Assembly (NCBI GenBank): GCA_949752795.1
Contig: OX457061.1
Location: 4,213,239-4,277,238 of the forward strand
DNA: 64,000 nt
Reading direction: 5' to 3'
Source of the DNA: Hyperoodon ampullatus
Taxonomy: Eukaryota; Chordata; Mammalia; Artiodactyla; Ziphiidae
The notes beneath the pieces are model-generated. The model did not search any database. It saw only the letters and a list, made by a program, of their open reading frames with translations, and was not told where the DNA came from. Shown one piece after another: positions 38,401 to 47,319 of the stretch (within the stretch, counting starts at the first letter, position 1; every line of letters begins with the position of its first letter). Both the position numbers and the translations under genes were made by a program.

Positions 38401-41400
38401 AGGCAGGCAGGGCTGACAACAAAGAACAGGAACCCAGCCAGCCTCTCCCGGGAGGATGCTGGAGACGGCACATTCCCGTTGGAGCCTTCCCAGCCCTGGA
38501 GTCTGAGGATGTGCCCGGCCCAGCACGCGTTGGCAGATGCCAGACCCACGAGGCCTCGTGCAGCAGGAGAAGACCCAACTCTGCATTGCCTTGTCCTTGC
38601 TCCGGGCTCTGCTAGTTCAGACTGTTCGAGAAATCAGGAAGGAGCACGGCAGTCCCCCAGCTCTCCGCTTGCTACACGCAGCTTAGTTCAGGCTGACTGC
38701 GCCCCTCCTCTCACCTGGCCCCACGTGCCTGGGGCTCCTTCACATCCCCAGCGCCTCCACGTACTCTTTGCTCTTATGCCACAGAGCCTTTCCGTCTGGT
38801 TAGGACCCACAGGAAATGACTTCAGGTCTTTTCCAGATGTCCTCTCCATCCTGGTGCTGACGTTCCAGGAGCAGGCTGACGTGTGGAGTGACGTCTTAAC
38901 CAATAGATAGTCCAGAAGAGGGATGTGGTTCAAGAGAACCGACATCCCAGAGTGATGGCATCTGGCTGTTTGCCAGCATGTCTCGAGGGAGTACATGTGC
39001 TCCTGGCTGCGCGGAATCCGCATGTGTCGTCTCGTTGAGCCTCACCAGGTCCCTTCGACCTCGGCCGAGTTCCCAGTAACTGGTGAGAAAGTGGACATGC
39101 CCGGCCATGTGGCACTGAGTCTGAGGGACTCCAGAGCCCACAGTCCTGGCACTCGTCTCCTTCCTTGCGTGCACCCCTTTGGAAGCTTCTGGACGACTAG
39201 TATTAGGCTAAGTAACAAGTAGATGAATTCTGTTAAGGGTGTTTTTTGCCCGTGAACAGATAATTCTTTGTGTGATGGGAGAAATGGACTTAAAGCAGAA
39301 GACATTTTGGTGCATATATGGAAGGATTTGATTTGAAGCCATCAGAATGGCAAACCCTGGAGTGGGTGGGAGCAGCTTTCTGCTCATGGGGCAGATCTCT
39401 GAGAACAGACAACTGCGGGCAAGATGTGGATCCGGCTTTTTCTCTAGTTTCCTTCTGAGTCTAGAGGCAGAGGGTGCAGTGGGAGCGGCCCGGGCTTGGA
39501 GTCAGGCGCTCAGCAGCAGCTTCGCGTTGCCGCGGGGCCTGTCAGGTCGTGTGGGGCGTGGGGAGGGATGATGGACACGCAGCATGCGGCACCGGCCGGG
39601 GCTTAGAGTCGTCGTCCAGTAAATGCTGATTCCTCTACCCCTGCCTGCTTCTCTCTGAGTCTGTGAATAAAAAGTGGAAGCTTCACGGGAACTCCCTGGC
39701 GGTCCAGTGGTTAGGACTTGGCGCTCTCACTGCCGAGGGTCCGGGTTCAATCCCTGATCGGGGAACTAAGATCCCACAAGCCTCGTGGTGTGGCCAAAAA
39801 GGAAAAAAAAAAAAAAAAGTGGAAGTTGTATAGACTCTTCCCTGAACGCTCCCGCCCACCAGAACCTTGTGACATCGGTCACATTACTCCTTGGTTGTAA
39901 GACCTCCGCTTCAGGGCAGCGGGGTAGGGGGGACTCGCCACCTCCAGGGTGGAGTGAGTTAGGGCTAACTAGTTAGGGCTCCTGAAATGAGCCCAAATTG
40001 ACCACTTTCACTTTCCACCCTTTGGTCTCCGGGATTCAAATGCTGAATGTGCATGATTTACAAACCTAACGATACAAGGTGTTGTTATTGATCAAAGCAG
40101 TCCCGGGTCCACATGACAGGGCGTCCGGTATCTGATGACGGCTGCTCATCTCCTCTGCCTTTCCTCTTTCCGGATTGTTAATGATAATTATAGTCAACAT
40201 TTTCCCGGTGCCTTCACGACAGGCGCTCTGATTCATTAGTTCGTTTAATCCTCTTGAGAGTGAGCAGCCTGGCACTGAGAGAAGTAGTACCTTGGCCAAA
40301 CTCAGCAAATAAGTTCCACAGCCTCTGCAGGATAGTGCCGGGGTCCTCCCCTCCGAGAGCCAGCTCCGCCCCGGCGCCTCCAGCTGCCCCACGTCCCAGC
40401 CCGTCGTCTGGGTGGCTTTTCTCTCCACCCACGTTCGTTTCAGAATCTGGCTCGTCCAACTGCCCAAACATGCAGTAGAGACCGGCCAGCCCAGAGAGGA
40501 GGGCAGTCACGTCTGTCACTGCAGCCAGTGGTGACAGCAGAGACCACGGCTGCCACCCACGTGGGGCTCAGCACATCCTGGGCTCCCGTCAGAGCCGTGG
40601 GTTTCCTCCCCTGGTCCTCCGTGTCCTCACGTGCTGTCCCTCTCCCGGGGCGGGGCCGGGACTCGCACCCTGGCCTCCTGGCTCGACACCGCGTGGCTTC
40701 TCCCATCCTCGGCATCGGGTCAGCCTGTGGCTCAGGCAGCTGAGCCCCTGCCTGTGTGCACGTGTGACGAGCCAAACCCCCCGCCTTCTCTGACGCAAGA
40801 GCATGGGCCCCAGTTCAGGGTCACCTTTTAGCCGAGCGCACCCTTCTGGCCCGTTGTGCTCTGCCGTCCGGTGTGCTCGCTGTCCCTGCTGGCTTCGTCT
40901 CATCTGCAGATGCGATAAACATGCCTCATAATGTCATTCGAGCCATCGATAATGGTGTCAAGCAGGGCAAGCCCCGAGGGTTTGGAGCTGGGATTCTGCC
41001 CAGGCTTATCAATCTCAGTGTTTGTAGGATACAGTCACACCAGTTACGGAAACACTTAAGTTGTTTCCATGTGCACCCTGTATTTCTCCCTCTTAACATT
41101 TTCACAGATAATTAGGTTTTATAAAGCACCCTTCGCTTTACCTTCATGCTACCCCTGCATCCACGTGGAGGCCCTTTCTGACGTGTGAGCAATCTCAGCT
41201 TAGAGGAAGCTACTGACTCTGCAGGGTCGTCAGCTAGGTGAGGGCCGGGCTGGGATTCCAAGCAGCGCCCTCAGGGTCCTGCTGCTGCACCTCTTCCCCA
41301 ACACCGCCACCTGCTGTGTGACGTCCAGGCCTGGGTCCTCAGAACTTCGTAAAGGTCTCTGGCACTTGGACGGGTAATCCCAAAGCTCCATGCGCTTCTG

Positions 41401-44400
41401 GGATTCTGACTCGGCATCACTCTCAGACCTCGGGCGTCTCTAAGCCTTGTCTCTGTCCCCCTTTCCCGTTGTGGGCGCCTTTCCGGGCAGCAGGTCGGTC
41501 ATGGCATCTACATGCTGATCGCCTGTGACCTTCACGGCCTGGCATCCGCCTGCCACCAGCTCTTCACTGGGTCTGGTTGTTAGGTGTGAGGCAGAGACCC
41601 ACTTTTTCTCCATCTCTGTGTCCACAGAGCCACTCAGGAATTTTCTGGAATGATATCCACTGCCTCAGCAGGGCTCCCCTGGAATGGAGTGTCTTCTGGG
41701 GCCCTGGGAGTTTTACAAACGCTAGAGTCGGTATGGTCCTAAGAAATCGCAAAGAAGGCATCCCTAAAATGGGCAGCCCATCAGCATACATCTCTGCTGA
41801 AACAGAATCCAGAGGTTAAGGAGCCCTGACGCACTTCCTTTTCCTTTGATGGCCGTAAAAGGTCTGATAGCTTGTTTCCCTTCAGTAGGCTAAATTATCG
41901 TCCCACACTGGCAGGTTCTGCACCTGAACTACTTTGTTGCCCCAGGGGACTGCTTGTCACCTTCTCCCTGGAGTTGTTGGTCACTCTCACTGTCCTCTGA
42001 GAGCCCCCTAAGCCCCCTCAGATTCTGTGCCTATGCTTCATCCGTAAGGGCGAGGCAGGAGGGTAGAAACTTGGAGTCAGCCTCAAGCCTCTGAAGCCTT
42101 CACTGTCTCCTTCCACGACCACTCAGAACCCAGGCTTTTCTTCCAGTCTGGGGGCTTGCTTCTGCTGCAGGGTCCTTGGGGCCTCAGTGTGGCCCTGGGT
42201 CATTTGCTTACAAGCAGAATTTTTCAGATTAGAGAAAGAAATACACTTTACTGGTCTTCTGTCTTGTCTGTTTTAATTATACCACAAGAGAAAAATCCCT
42301 CACAAAATCAAACAAACTGAAAGCCAGAGGCAAAGAGGTTTTTGATAAGTAAAAATTAAAAGACTTTGATATTTCAGCCCAGGGTAAAATTGTACCACTT
42401 GATTTTTTTCCCCCTAAAATGAGTATACTGTTTTTCCCGATTACAAAAATAATAATGTGTTTATTGTAAAAATTCGGGGAATAGAGAAAAGCTTAAAAAT
42501 CATCCAATAAAAGCCCACAATCCAAGTTAATCTTAATTCACCTTTTTTGTGGCTCATACTTTCTCTTCAGGTATACATGTAGGATCTTTTTATATCTATA
42601 ATGAGATTGAGCAAATCATGATTTTTTTTAAACTGCTTTTTTCCCTTGTTATCCAGCTGTTACTCTTACGATGCACTTTATCGGGGGTTCCAGAGCCTTC
42701 GAGATCTGCTATAATATGAACGTTGCTTTTGTACTGGAAATATTTCGCGTGAGGAACTTGCTCCTTATCGTGGTAAAAACTTACAGCACAGCGGTTAAGT
42801 GTGTACGTCGCGGAGTCGGAAGGTCCTGGCCCTGATCCCACCTCCTCCATGGACCAGCTCTTTGACCTCCCCGCACCTCGGTTGCCGTGCCTGTGGTGCC
42901 TCTTTCACAGGATTGTTGAAGTAAACGAGCTAGATGCCTCTCAAGTGCTTACAGCAGCACCTGATGTAAGTAGGTGTCATGCACGTGCTAATAATACAGT
43001 TATTGTTAAAGTCACAGAGTCAGTGTCAGTGGCTATGATTTGACGTGCTTTATATTTAAATCCGTTAACCACCCCTGTCATTGTTACTTGCTTATATGTT
43101 AATGTGTGTGGTGGACCCGACTAACGTGGGCCACCATTGTCACCATCATCTACTCTTTAAATATGGCCCGCAGGAAGTGTTCTAAAAGTCTGAAGGAATG
43201 TACTAGAGGTACATTTCAAGACCTTGGGGAAAAGATTTCTTGTTCAATGACTGTCTCAGATAACTGGATAACTCTTGGGAAGAAATAGTTAAATTCGCCA
43301 CATCCTACCATAAGCCAAAACAAGATCTAGATAGAATTAAAGCAATAGCAGGCTAAAAGAAAATACCCTTGCATATTTTAAAAATGGTAGGGTGAGGAAG
43401 ACTTTTCTAAGCATGATCCTAAAGCCATAAAACATAAAAGAAAATATTGAGAGACTTGACAATACATAAAAATGCATATTTTATCTTCTGATAAAATTAA
43501 AAATTCTGTCTTGCAAAAGAATGCCATTAGCAAAAGCCTGTGTTAGAATGGCTTTTTACCTAGGATGATCGTCTATGAATTTATTGATAAAGTTGGGAGA
43601 AGGTCCTGAGATCTCTCTTCTCCAGTGGCCATCTTAGCAGGCGTATTGATTTACTAATTAGGCTGTGATTTCACCTCATTGGCAGTGAAAGTGGCATCTG
43701 CCTATCCTGCTGGGTAATCCAGCCTGGTAACCAAGGGGGGCGGTTATCCAGCCTTCACTACAAGGGAGTTCCCTGTGGTTAGATAAACTGATCTGTTGCT
43801 TGGTAACTACAGGATTACCCCGGTGGATGCTCAGGACGCCCGTTTGAGAGGGGTTTGGGTGTTTGGAGGGCAGGGAGGGCGAGAACGTTGGCAAGTTTCT
43901 GGGACAACTGCAGCTTGGCAGGAGAAGCCCATCGTGGGCTTGGGTGTAGAACGTTTCATCTTCCCATCTGTACTTTGCCTTTTCGGCACTGCGCCTCGGA
44001 ACAGAGGAAAAGCAGGCAGCGAGCTGGCCAGGGAAAGGTGGTCCCGTCGGGGTGGCAGCGGACAGCAGGGGAAACCCCTGCAGGGTTGACCCCAAGGTTC
44101 TTCCTCCCGAGGAAGAGGTCTGGGTCTGGAAGGCAGGAAACCCTGTTTGCTGTCTGGACCACCACTCAGAGTATGAGTTTGGGTCCCAAGTTGGAAGTCC
44201 ATTGACTAGAATAAAATCATGAAGTAGCTAGGAGATTTTGAGATATAACCTCAAGGCAAGCAGGACCGTGTCCAAGCCCCGCTTTCTAACAGCATCCTCT
44301 GCCTCGGTCGGTGTGGACTCAAAGCCCCTTGATAAATATTCCTGATCAGTGGCATGACACACGCACCGGAGGTTACCTTCCACAGCCCCGGGGCTGGCTG

Positions 44401-47319
44401 AGTTTGCCTGGGCAGGGACAGACCTCAACGTGACTCAGAAGCAGACGAGAGTGGTGTGGGTGTGTGCACACTCGCCGGTGTGTCGCATACCTCGGTGTGG
44501 TCCTCGGGGCTGGGGCTGGAGGCCCAGTGGTCTGAGCCCAGGCGCGCTGCCCAGCGCCTTCGGCTGGAAGTGGGACGCATCCCCAGTCTGCTTGCGCTGC
44601 CAGCAGTTCGTGTATCCGTCCCCCAAATAAGATTCTGGTTATTTATCTCGCGTTGGCAGTGGCAGGAGCCGTCGTTGAAGTGGTGGGCTTAGGCTGGGGC
44701 GGATATTTTGACTGAAATTTTGCATATTTTGAAACTCAGGTTGTTACATTTAAAATTATACACGATGTGAGTACCTGCCTTCAAACAAGAGGGGAGAGAA
44801 AGCGTTCCTTCCCGTCAGAGCCTGTTCACTCTGGCTGTCGTGTCACCTGGCTAAAAATAAACTGCAAGCACGGGAACTGACAGCCTTCCGTTTGGAACGA
44901 GTTTAGCACGTTCCGCTGTAGGCCCGTCTCTCGCCGCTTCCCAGCCACGCGTGAGACCCAACATGTGGACGGACCTCCCCGGACACCAGGGCACACGGTC
45001 CACACGGGCAGGATCTGGGGGGTTAGAACCGCTGCTGTGCACAGAAGGGTGACGCGGTCACCAGAGCCCCAGCCCCACCGTCAGGCCCCAGGGTCAGTCC
45101 TGGCTCTTGTGTGGCCTGGGGTGGGGGACAGGGAGGCAGAGGTTCGCTTGGCATCTCTGGGCTTCAGCTGCTCCGTTTGTAACTGTGATTGTCTGCAACC
45201 CACATGCCAGCCACCAGCCAGCACTCCGTATGTCTTACTCTCTTTAATTTTTACGCAGCCTATGAACTGCGTTCCAAGTATCATCCCTATTTTTCAGATG
45301 AAGAAGCCTGCGTCACCCGTTCACCACGTCATTCAGCTAATGAGCGACAGAGCCGGGTTCCAGCCCAGGCACCTCCTTCACCCTTCAGCTCTCCCCTCAC
45401 TCCTCCCTCTGTCCTCTGGCCTCTGCCCGCATCGTCCCGCTGAAACGTTCACGTGAGACCACGAAGGCCTCCTCCACGTCAGATCGTGGTCTCATTTGTC
45501 ACCCTCGACCCCGCTGGACCTTCCTGTCCTGCCCAATTGTTCCATCCGGGACTGGCTGCCTGGTGGGAAGAGCTCAGGCTCTGAGTCCATCGGCCCTGTG
45601 TTTGCATCTGGGCTTCTGCTCCTAGGAGCTGGTTGGTCTTGGGGAGGTTACTTACCCTCCTCCAGTCTTGGTTTCCTTGTCTGTAAAATGAGATGGTAGC
45701 CATACCTGCCCCTCGGAGTGCAGCTCAGATGTGGTAGCGCAGAGCCCAGAGAGTCCTTCCCTGCGCGTTTCTCATCCTTTCACCAAGTCCCGTCCCTGCC
45801 CTTGCACGTACTCTTCTTACCACAGATGCCCAGCCCTTGAATACGGGGTCCTGTTACCCCTTGCCTCAAACCTTTTTCCCAACACAGGTTGACTTTGCAT
45901 GTCTCCCCGTTTGTCATGGTAGAAACTGTTGTGTGACTGACACGGATTTAGCCCCACCGTTGCTTGCACCCTGCCTTCTGCAGCGTGAGTGTAAAGAGAT
46001 ATGGTTGCTTTAACCTAGTTACAGTGGTGTCCCTTTCTTAATCAGTTTACTAGCACGGTATTAGTCCTGTTGTTAATTCCTGGGCTTTAAAGGAGTTCTG
46101 TTTATTGTTAGTCTGATTTATCTTCTGATTTTTACAGCAAAGGGAAATGCTGTAAATATAAGTAGCAGAGGGTAACATCTGCCTTTTGTAAGAACCCAAG
46201 ACACTGCCACGTCAGTGTTGAAGGAATTGCAGGCAGAGCAAGATGGATTCTCTGGTAACGACTCTGTTGTTCTGGTTAAGATCCTGTCTTAAGAAACATT
46301 ATTTTACTCTTCAATTTTCATAATCATTTTTTCTGTGTACGACTAAACTTCTACAAATTTCCCCCTCTGCTTTTCTAATCAAATAAGTGATGAGGCTGCT
46401 GTCTTTTGAAAACAGTTAGCAGGATTCACCATCTGACATTGATTTTCAGTCTTGGGCATTTTCCCTGCGCGTTGGGGCAGGTGAGGACCTCCCTCCCATT
46501 CCTGGGGCCGCTGCGGTCCATTCCCGGTGCGGACACTGACTGGTCTGCCCAAGCACACCTGGGTTTGGGGTTTTTGGGGTCAGACATAATTTACAAGAGT
46601 CTCTTCGGTGGGTGAAGAGGTGTCTGTGGCGGACACCCCAGCCCTCACTGTTTGGCCGCCAAGCCGGGTCCCCAGGAGGAGGCCAGTTGCTTTGAACTGC
46701 ACGGGGAGGTGGGAGCCGAGGGGGGCGTTCCCAGGAGCTGCTAGCGGGCGCTGACTGCTGAGTGTTGCCGAGTTTCAAGGCAAGTTTTTCCCCTTCTTTT
46801 GGCAAAGCGCTGTATCATACGCCTCATTTGCCATCAGAGTGTGAGTGTGTTTTCGCTCTTTTTTTCCCCATGAAAACAACACAGAGCAAAGCCTCACTTT
46901 TAAAAATGCCATGATATTTTGCCGCCGTTATGAGAATCTGTCAGCGCCGTATCTCATCTTCTGTTGCATAGAATATCAAAACAAGCGCCATTGAAGGGAT
47001 TGTACTTCTGTTAATACAAAAATGTCAGTTCTGCAGTCTTGGAACCACCAGCTGCCATCAGCCTCTTTCCAAATGGAAAAGAAAAAAAGTAATAAAGTTT
47101 CCTTTCCCCCTCTGCTTGTTACTGTTCTTCAGGCCTGACCTTCATAGGAAGACCCGGAGTAAACAGCGCCTTGCTGAAATCTTGCGTTCGGAATACTCCA
47201 GCGGGCTGGAGACCAGCGTCACCAAGATCAGAAAGCAAAACAAACGTGCAGGGCCCGGCAGCCAGCCTCACGGCGCCCTCCGAAACCAGCGCCCAGCCTT
47301 GGCCGTGGCAACAAACTAA
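2403..47319 (+). CDS. DDX31: DDX31, DEAD-box RNA helicase, 3' part (seven coding exons)
   Basis: Join 2403-2462, 11122-11172, 12714-12853, 17849-17930, 24525-24636, 30458-30626, 47133-47319. Exon lengths sum to 801 nt, exactly 267 codons with the stop, and every junction keeps frame with AG/GT boundaries. The product is the C-terminal half of a DEAD-box ATPase: the [10 protein letters not shown] block is helicase motif V, HRIGRTAR is motif VI, and the stretch [11 protein letters not shown] to FGLRDAPK is the conserved C-terminal extension (DUF4217 type) of the Dbp7/DDX31 group. Known family role: a nucleolar helicase related to yeast Dbp7, which acts in 60S ribosomal subunit maturation. The N-terminal half (Q motif, Walker A, DEAD box) lies upstream of position 1. 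The gene converges on BARHL1, as in human 9q34. The C-terminus ends early in an altered frame (see findings). Identity is from recalled family sequence, with very high agreement across exons. Confidence 0.95.
3668..3877 (+). repeat. CHR-type SINE
   Basis: Starts GGGCTTCCCTGGTGGCGCAG and ends GCGTACCGC plus an A-tail (3863-3877). The tRNA-like region with GGTTCGTGCCCCGG corresponds to a B-box. This short GCGTACCGC-ending type is typical of cetaceans. Confidence 0.92.
5960..6460. promoter_or_regulatory. Candidate conserved non-coding block in DDX31 intron
   Basis: Repeat-free segment with motifs such as GATTACGCAGCCCAATCTG, AATAAATGAGTCATTTTAAT (AP-1-like TGAGTCA) and CCTAATTAGG. Called by appearance only. 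Confidence 0.25.
6690..6865 (-). repeat. MIR element
   Basis: Antisense core: CTGGATCTTCACAGCAACCT, CATTTTATAGGTGGGTAAAC, TGAGGCTCAGAAAG, GACTTGCCC. Confidence 0.75.
7692..7905 (-). repeat. CHR-type SINE
   Basis: Reverse complement of the same short type, with T-run 7692-7712 and end GGGAAGCCCC. The flanks GGGTGCGGTTGTTTT (7682) and GGGTGCGATTGTTTT (7905) form a target-site duplication with one mismatch. Confidence 0.92.
8055..8935 (+). repeat. L1M-type 3' end, sense
   Basis: Contains consensus-like pieces of old mammalian L1 3' ends: CTGAAGTATTTAGGGGCAAA, ATGTCATGATACTTGCAAC, AACAATTGGTGAATC-like and GTACTATTTTTCCAGCTTTT. It is diverged and non-coding. Confidence 0.7.
9020..10160 (-). repeat. 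Old L1M fragment, antisense, interrupted
   Basis: GAGGTAACCACCGTTGACAG, TCAGTACATAGGAAGCTCC and CATTCCCACCAGCAGCATAT match old antisense L1 3' sequence. It is split by a younger L1 end (9790-9971) and cut by a SINE at 10164. Confidence 0.7.
9790..9971 (+). mobile_element. Truncated cetartiodactyl L1 3' end
   Basis: Ends AAGCAATTATACTCCAATAA plus an (AAAT)n tail, the usual 3' end of ruminant/whale L1. Perfect 15-bp target-site duplication ATAAATAGTGCTGAA at 9775-9789 and 9972-9986. Strongly 5'-truncated, with no coding capacity. Confidence 0.88.
10164..10382 (-). repeat. CHR-type SINE
   Basis: Short type on the minus strand with a long T-run. The target-site duplication CACAGCATCTTTTTT occurs at 10155 and 10383. 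It inserted into an older antisense L1. Confidence 0.93.
10425..10660 (+). repeat. MIR element
   Basis: ACAAGTTACTTAATCTCTCT GAATCTTGG, then TGGTGTGTAGTGAGCGCTCA at its 3' end. It follows directly on the SINE at 10164-10382. Confidence 0.8.
10960..11095 (+). repeat. hAT-Charlie (MER5-like) DNA transposon relic
   Basis: ATCATCAGATAGATCCATGA and CCCCAAAAAGGTTGAGAAAG resemble the end of MER5/Charlie elements. It sits directly before the motif V exon. Confidence 0.45.
11122..11172 (+). CDS. DDX31: DDX31 coding exon with helicase motif V
   Basis: Fifty-one nt, 17 codons, [17 protein letters not shown], phase 0 at both ends. The acceptor is TTTTGAAG and the donor CAG/GTAATG. The ARGLD core is motif V of DEAD-box helicases, which contacts RNA and couples it to ATP hydrolysis. 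Confidence 0.96.
11173..12713 (+). other. DDX31: DDX31 intron
   Basis: The intron is 1.5 kb and free of recognisable young repeats. A CTCF-like core (GACCTGCAGGGGGCAGTT) lies at 11551-11568. Confidence 0.9.
12714..12853 (+). CDS. DDX31: DDX31 coding exon with helicase motif VI
   Basis: The exon is 140 nt, starts [20 protein letters not shown] and ends phase 2 (HKI plus AA of the next Asn). The acceptor is CCTTTTTAG and the donor [17 protein letters not shown] is motif VI and holds the arginine finger. This group has Ala where many DEAD-box proteins have Gly (HRxGRxGR). Confidence 0.96.
12854..17848 (+). other. DDX31: DDX31 intron
   Basis: The intron is 5.0 kb. It has one long CHR SINE (14750-15113); the rest is unique sequence without a supported gene. 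Confidence 0.9.
14750..15113 (+). repeat. CHR-type SINE, long form
   Basis: GGGACTTCCCTGGTGGCACAG head, then repeated GAGCCACAAC/GAGCCC modules and an (AAAT)n tail at 15070-15100. Near-duplicate flanks AAAAGGACAGCCCT and AAAAGACAGTCCTC. Confidence 0.9.
17849..17930 (+). CDS. DDX31: DDX31 coding exon
   Basis: The exon is 82 nt. Its first T completes the Asn codon from the previous exon, followed by [20 protein letters not shown] and seven further codons ending GSQ. The acceptor is CCTTTTACAG and the donor CAG/GTGAGT. It lies just after RecA domain 2. Confidence 0.95.
18880..19060 (-). repeat. MIR element
   Basis: Antisense core: AGCAGCCCTATGAGGCAGAT, ACTTTATAGATGAGAAAACC, GAGGCTTAGAGAGCTGAAGG. 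Confidence 0.8.
19590..19805 (+). repeat. MIR element
   Basis: TCAGGAGCATGGCCTCAGGG, TACCAGCTGTGTGGCTTTGA, and a 3' end GTATTCATTATTACTACTAT. Diverged. Confidence 0.65.
20305..20510 (+). repeat. MIR element
   Basis: CAGAGTCGGACAGACCTGGG TTCGAGTCC, GCCTCAGTTTTCCC and GTTGCGGTGAGGTTTAAAT. Confidence 0.75.
20912..21260 (-). repeat. CHR-type SINE, long form
   Basis: Reverse complement of the long type: (TTTA)n tail, TTGGCTGCGTTGGGTC, repeated GTAGTTGTGGCTCGCGGGCT modules, head complement CCACCAGAGAAGTCCC. Confidence 0.9.
22300..23800. promoter_or_regulatory. Candidate conserved non-coding block in DDX31 intron
   Basis: This is 1.5 kb of repeat-free AT-rich DNA with many TAAT cores (CTTTAATTTG, CATTAATTTTAAAC, CATTATTAAAG, GCTTAATTAGCACC) and almost no open frames. 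It resembles the enhancer deserts that flank developmental regulators. Conservation was not computed. Confidence 0.35.
24525..24636 (+). CDS. DDX31: DDX31 coding exon, C-terminal extension
   Basis: The exon is 112 nt: 37 codons ([16 protein letters not shown], then [20 protein letters not shown] and K) plus one base of the next Ala. The acceptor is CACCCTCCCAG. The donor AAAG/GTTGGT is a weak GT site, but the frame with the next exon is exact. It opens the C-terminal DUF4217-type domain. Confidence 0.93.
25450..25960 (-). repeat. L2-type LINE relic, antisense
   Basis: Starts ACAAATATTTATTGAATTGG and CCAGGTGCTTGGGCTACAC and continues AACATTCTAGTGGGGGAGCA and AATAAACACAATAAGTAAAT, the usual order of antisense L2 3' relics. 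The GC-rich middle is less certain. Confidence 0.55.
26362..26709 (-). repeat. CHR-type SINE, long form
   Basis: Long type on the minus strand with an (ATTT)n tail and CCACCAGGGAAGCCCC end. Flanks AATGTCAGCTTTC (26349) and AACGTCAGCTTTC (26709 on) form the target-site duplication. Confidence 0.92.
29361..29512 (+). repeat. CHR-type SINE, short CHR-1-like
   Basis: GGGACTTCCCTGGTGGTCCAG head, GGGGAACTAAGATCCCACAT, GTGGCCAAAA end and A-rich tail. Target-site duplication AAAGGAGTGCCCA at 29348 and 29513. Confidence 0.92.
30112..30205 (-). repeat. L2-type LINE relic, antisense
   Basis: CATTCATTCATTTATACAAC and TGTGTGCCAGGTACTGTGCT are hallmark antisense L2 3' sequence. Confidence 0.6.
30458..30626 (+). 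CDS. DDX31: DDX31 coding exon, C-terminal extension
   Basis: The exon is 169 nt. It completes Ala and continues [20 protein letters not shown], then [19 protein letters not shown] and a Lys-rich end (KKKKANLK), finishing phase 2 within an Arg codon. The acceptor is CTGTCTTTCAG and the donor AAAAG/GTAAGG. It forms the core of the C-terminal conserved domain. The basic tail fits a nucleolar protein. Confidence 0.96.
31343..31461 (+). repeat. CHR-type SINE, short CHR-1-like
   Basis: Diverged copy: GGGAATTTCCTGGCAGTCCAG, GGGAACTAAGATCCCGC, CAGCCAAAAAAAA. Flanks ACACGGTATTC and ACACGGTGTTC are a probable target-site duplication. Confidence 0.88.
31760..31900 (+). repeat. MIR element, partial
   Basis: TTCGGTTCCAGCTCCAGCCT, GTGTCTTTGCTTAATTTCTC and AGAGCCTCATTTTCTTCAGC resemble the MIR 5' and core. 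Confidence 0.6.
34421..34624 (+). repeat. CHR-type SINE
   Basis: Short GCGTACCGG-ending type with A-tail. Exact target-site duplication AAAGTCTTAGTGT at 34408 and 34624. Confidence 0.93.
35213..35841 (-). mobile_element. Truncated L1 3' end, antisense
   Basis: Poly(T) followed by CATTGGAGTATAGTTAATTTAC, GGTGTACAGCAAAGTGACTC and GGCTGAGTAGTATTCCATTG, the reverse complement of an L1 3' region. Flanks CATTTTTCACCTTT and CATTTTTCATCTTT are a probable target-site duplication. 5'-truncated and non-functional. Confidence 0.85.
36010..36220 (+). repeat. MIR element
   Basis: CAGTAATTAAGAGTCTGGGT, then GTTCCTCAGTCCCCTCACC, GGATCAACCAGGTGACGAG and ACACAGTGTCTGGGACATG. Confidence 0.65.
37105..37270 (+). 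repeat. L2-type LINE 3' relic, sense
   Basis: AGGGTAGAAACCCTGTCTGG, TATCCCCAGCACCTACCTGG and CACACGATAGGTGCTCAGGA, then a GAATAGATGAACG end match the sense L2 3' end. It may start earlier (about 36.78 kb). Confidence 0.65.
39686..39815 (+). repeat. CHR-type SINE, short CHR-1-like
   Basis: GGGAACTCCCTGGCGGTCCAG head, GGGGAACTAAGATCCCAC, GTGGCCAAAAAGG and A-tail. Target-site duplication AAAGTGGAAG on both sides. It is the last CHR SINE before BARHL1. Confidence 0.9.
40195..40330 (-). repeat. MIR element, partial
   Basis: Antisense: TTCGTTTAATCCTCTTGAGA and GTACCTTGGCCAAACTCAGC. Confidence 0.5.
40890..41115. repeat. Possible CR1/L3-like ancient LINE relic
   Basis: CTCATCTGCAGATGCGATAA, ACATGCCTCATAATGTCATT and CATCGATAATGGTGTCAAGC resemble a conserved non-coding part of CR1/L3-class elements. 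From memory only. Confidence 0.3.
42425..42665 (-). repeat. Old L1M fragment, antisense
   Basis: TTATTGTAAAAATTCGGGGA, AAAAATCATCCAATAAAAGC and GGTATACATGTAGGATC resemble the antisense 3' region of old L1 elements. Diverged. Confidence 0.55.
42785..42990 (+). repeat. MIR element
   Basis: CAGCGGTTAAGTGTGTACGT, TGACCTCCCCGCACCTCGGT, CACAGGATTGTTGAAGTAAA and AGTGCTTACAGCAGCACCTG. Confidence 0.7.
43262..43530 (+). repeat. Old L1 ORF2 3' fragment
   Basis: Resembles the end of L1 ORF2 with many decays: GAAGACTTTTCTAAGCATGA, AAAGCCATAAAACATAAAAG and GACTTGACAATACATAAAAA. No open frame remains. Confidence 0.6.
45235..45365 (-). repeat. MIR element, partial
   Basis: Antisense: CCTATTTTTCAGATGAAGAA, TCATTCAGCTAATGAGCGAC and AGAGCCGGGTTCCAGCCC. 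Confidence 0.65.
45550..45745 (+). repeat. MIR element
   Basis: GAGCTCAGGCTCTGAGTCCA, GGGGAGGTTACTTACCCTCC and TTTCCTTGTCTGTAAAATGA. Confidence 0.75.
47133..47319 (+). CDS. DDX31: DDX31 terminal coding exon
   Basis: The exon is 187 nt and starts by completing Arg, then [20 protein letters not shown] and [18 protein letters not shown], ending ALAVATN and TAA at 47317-47319. The acceptor is TGTTCTTCAG. Up to about KIRKQN it matches the mammalian C-terminus I know. After that the reading frame departs from it, and the familiar GRG-rich end is found in the -1 frame (47301 onward), suggesting a net 1-nt loss. Confidence 0.9.

Larger units (their letters stand above)
30627..47132 (+). other. DDX31: DDX31 last intron
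   Basis: The intron is 16.5 kb, the largest in the window. It has three CHR SINEs (31343, 34421, 39686), an antisense L1 3' end (35213-35841), older L1, L2 and MIR pieces, and a possible CR1/L3 relic near 40.9 kb. No further exon is recognised. 46000-47060 is repeat-poor. Confidence 0.9.
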
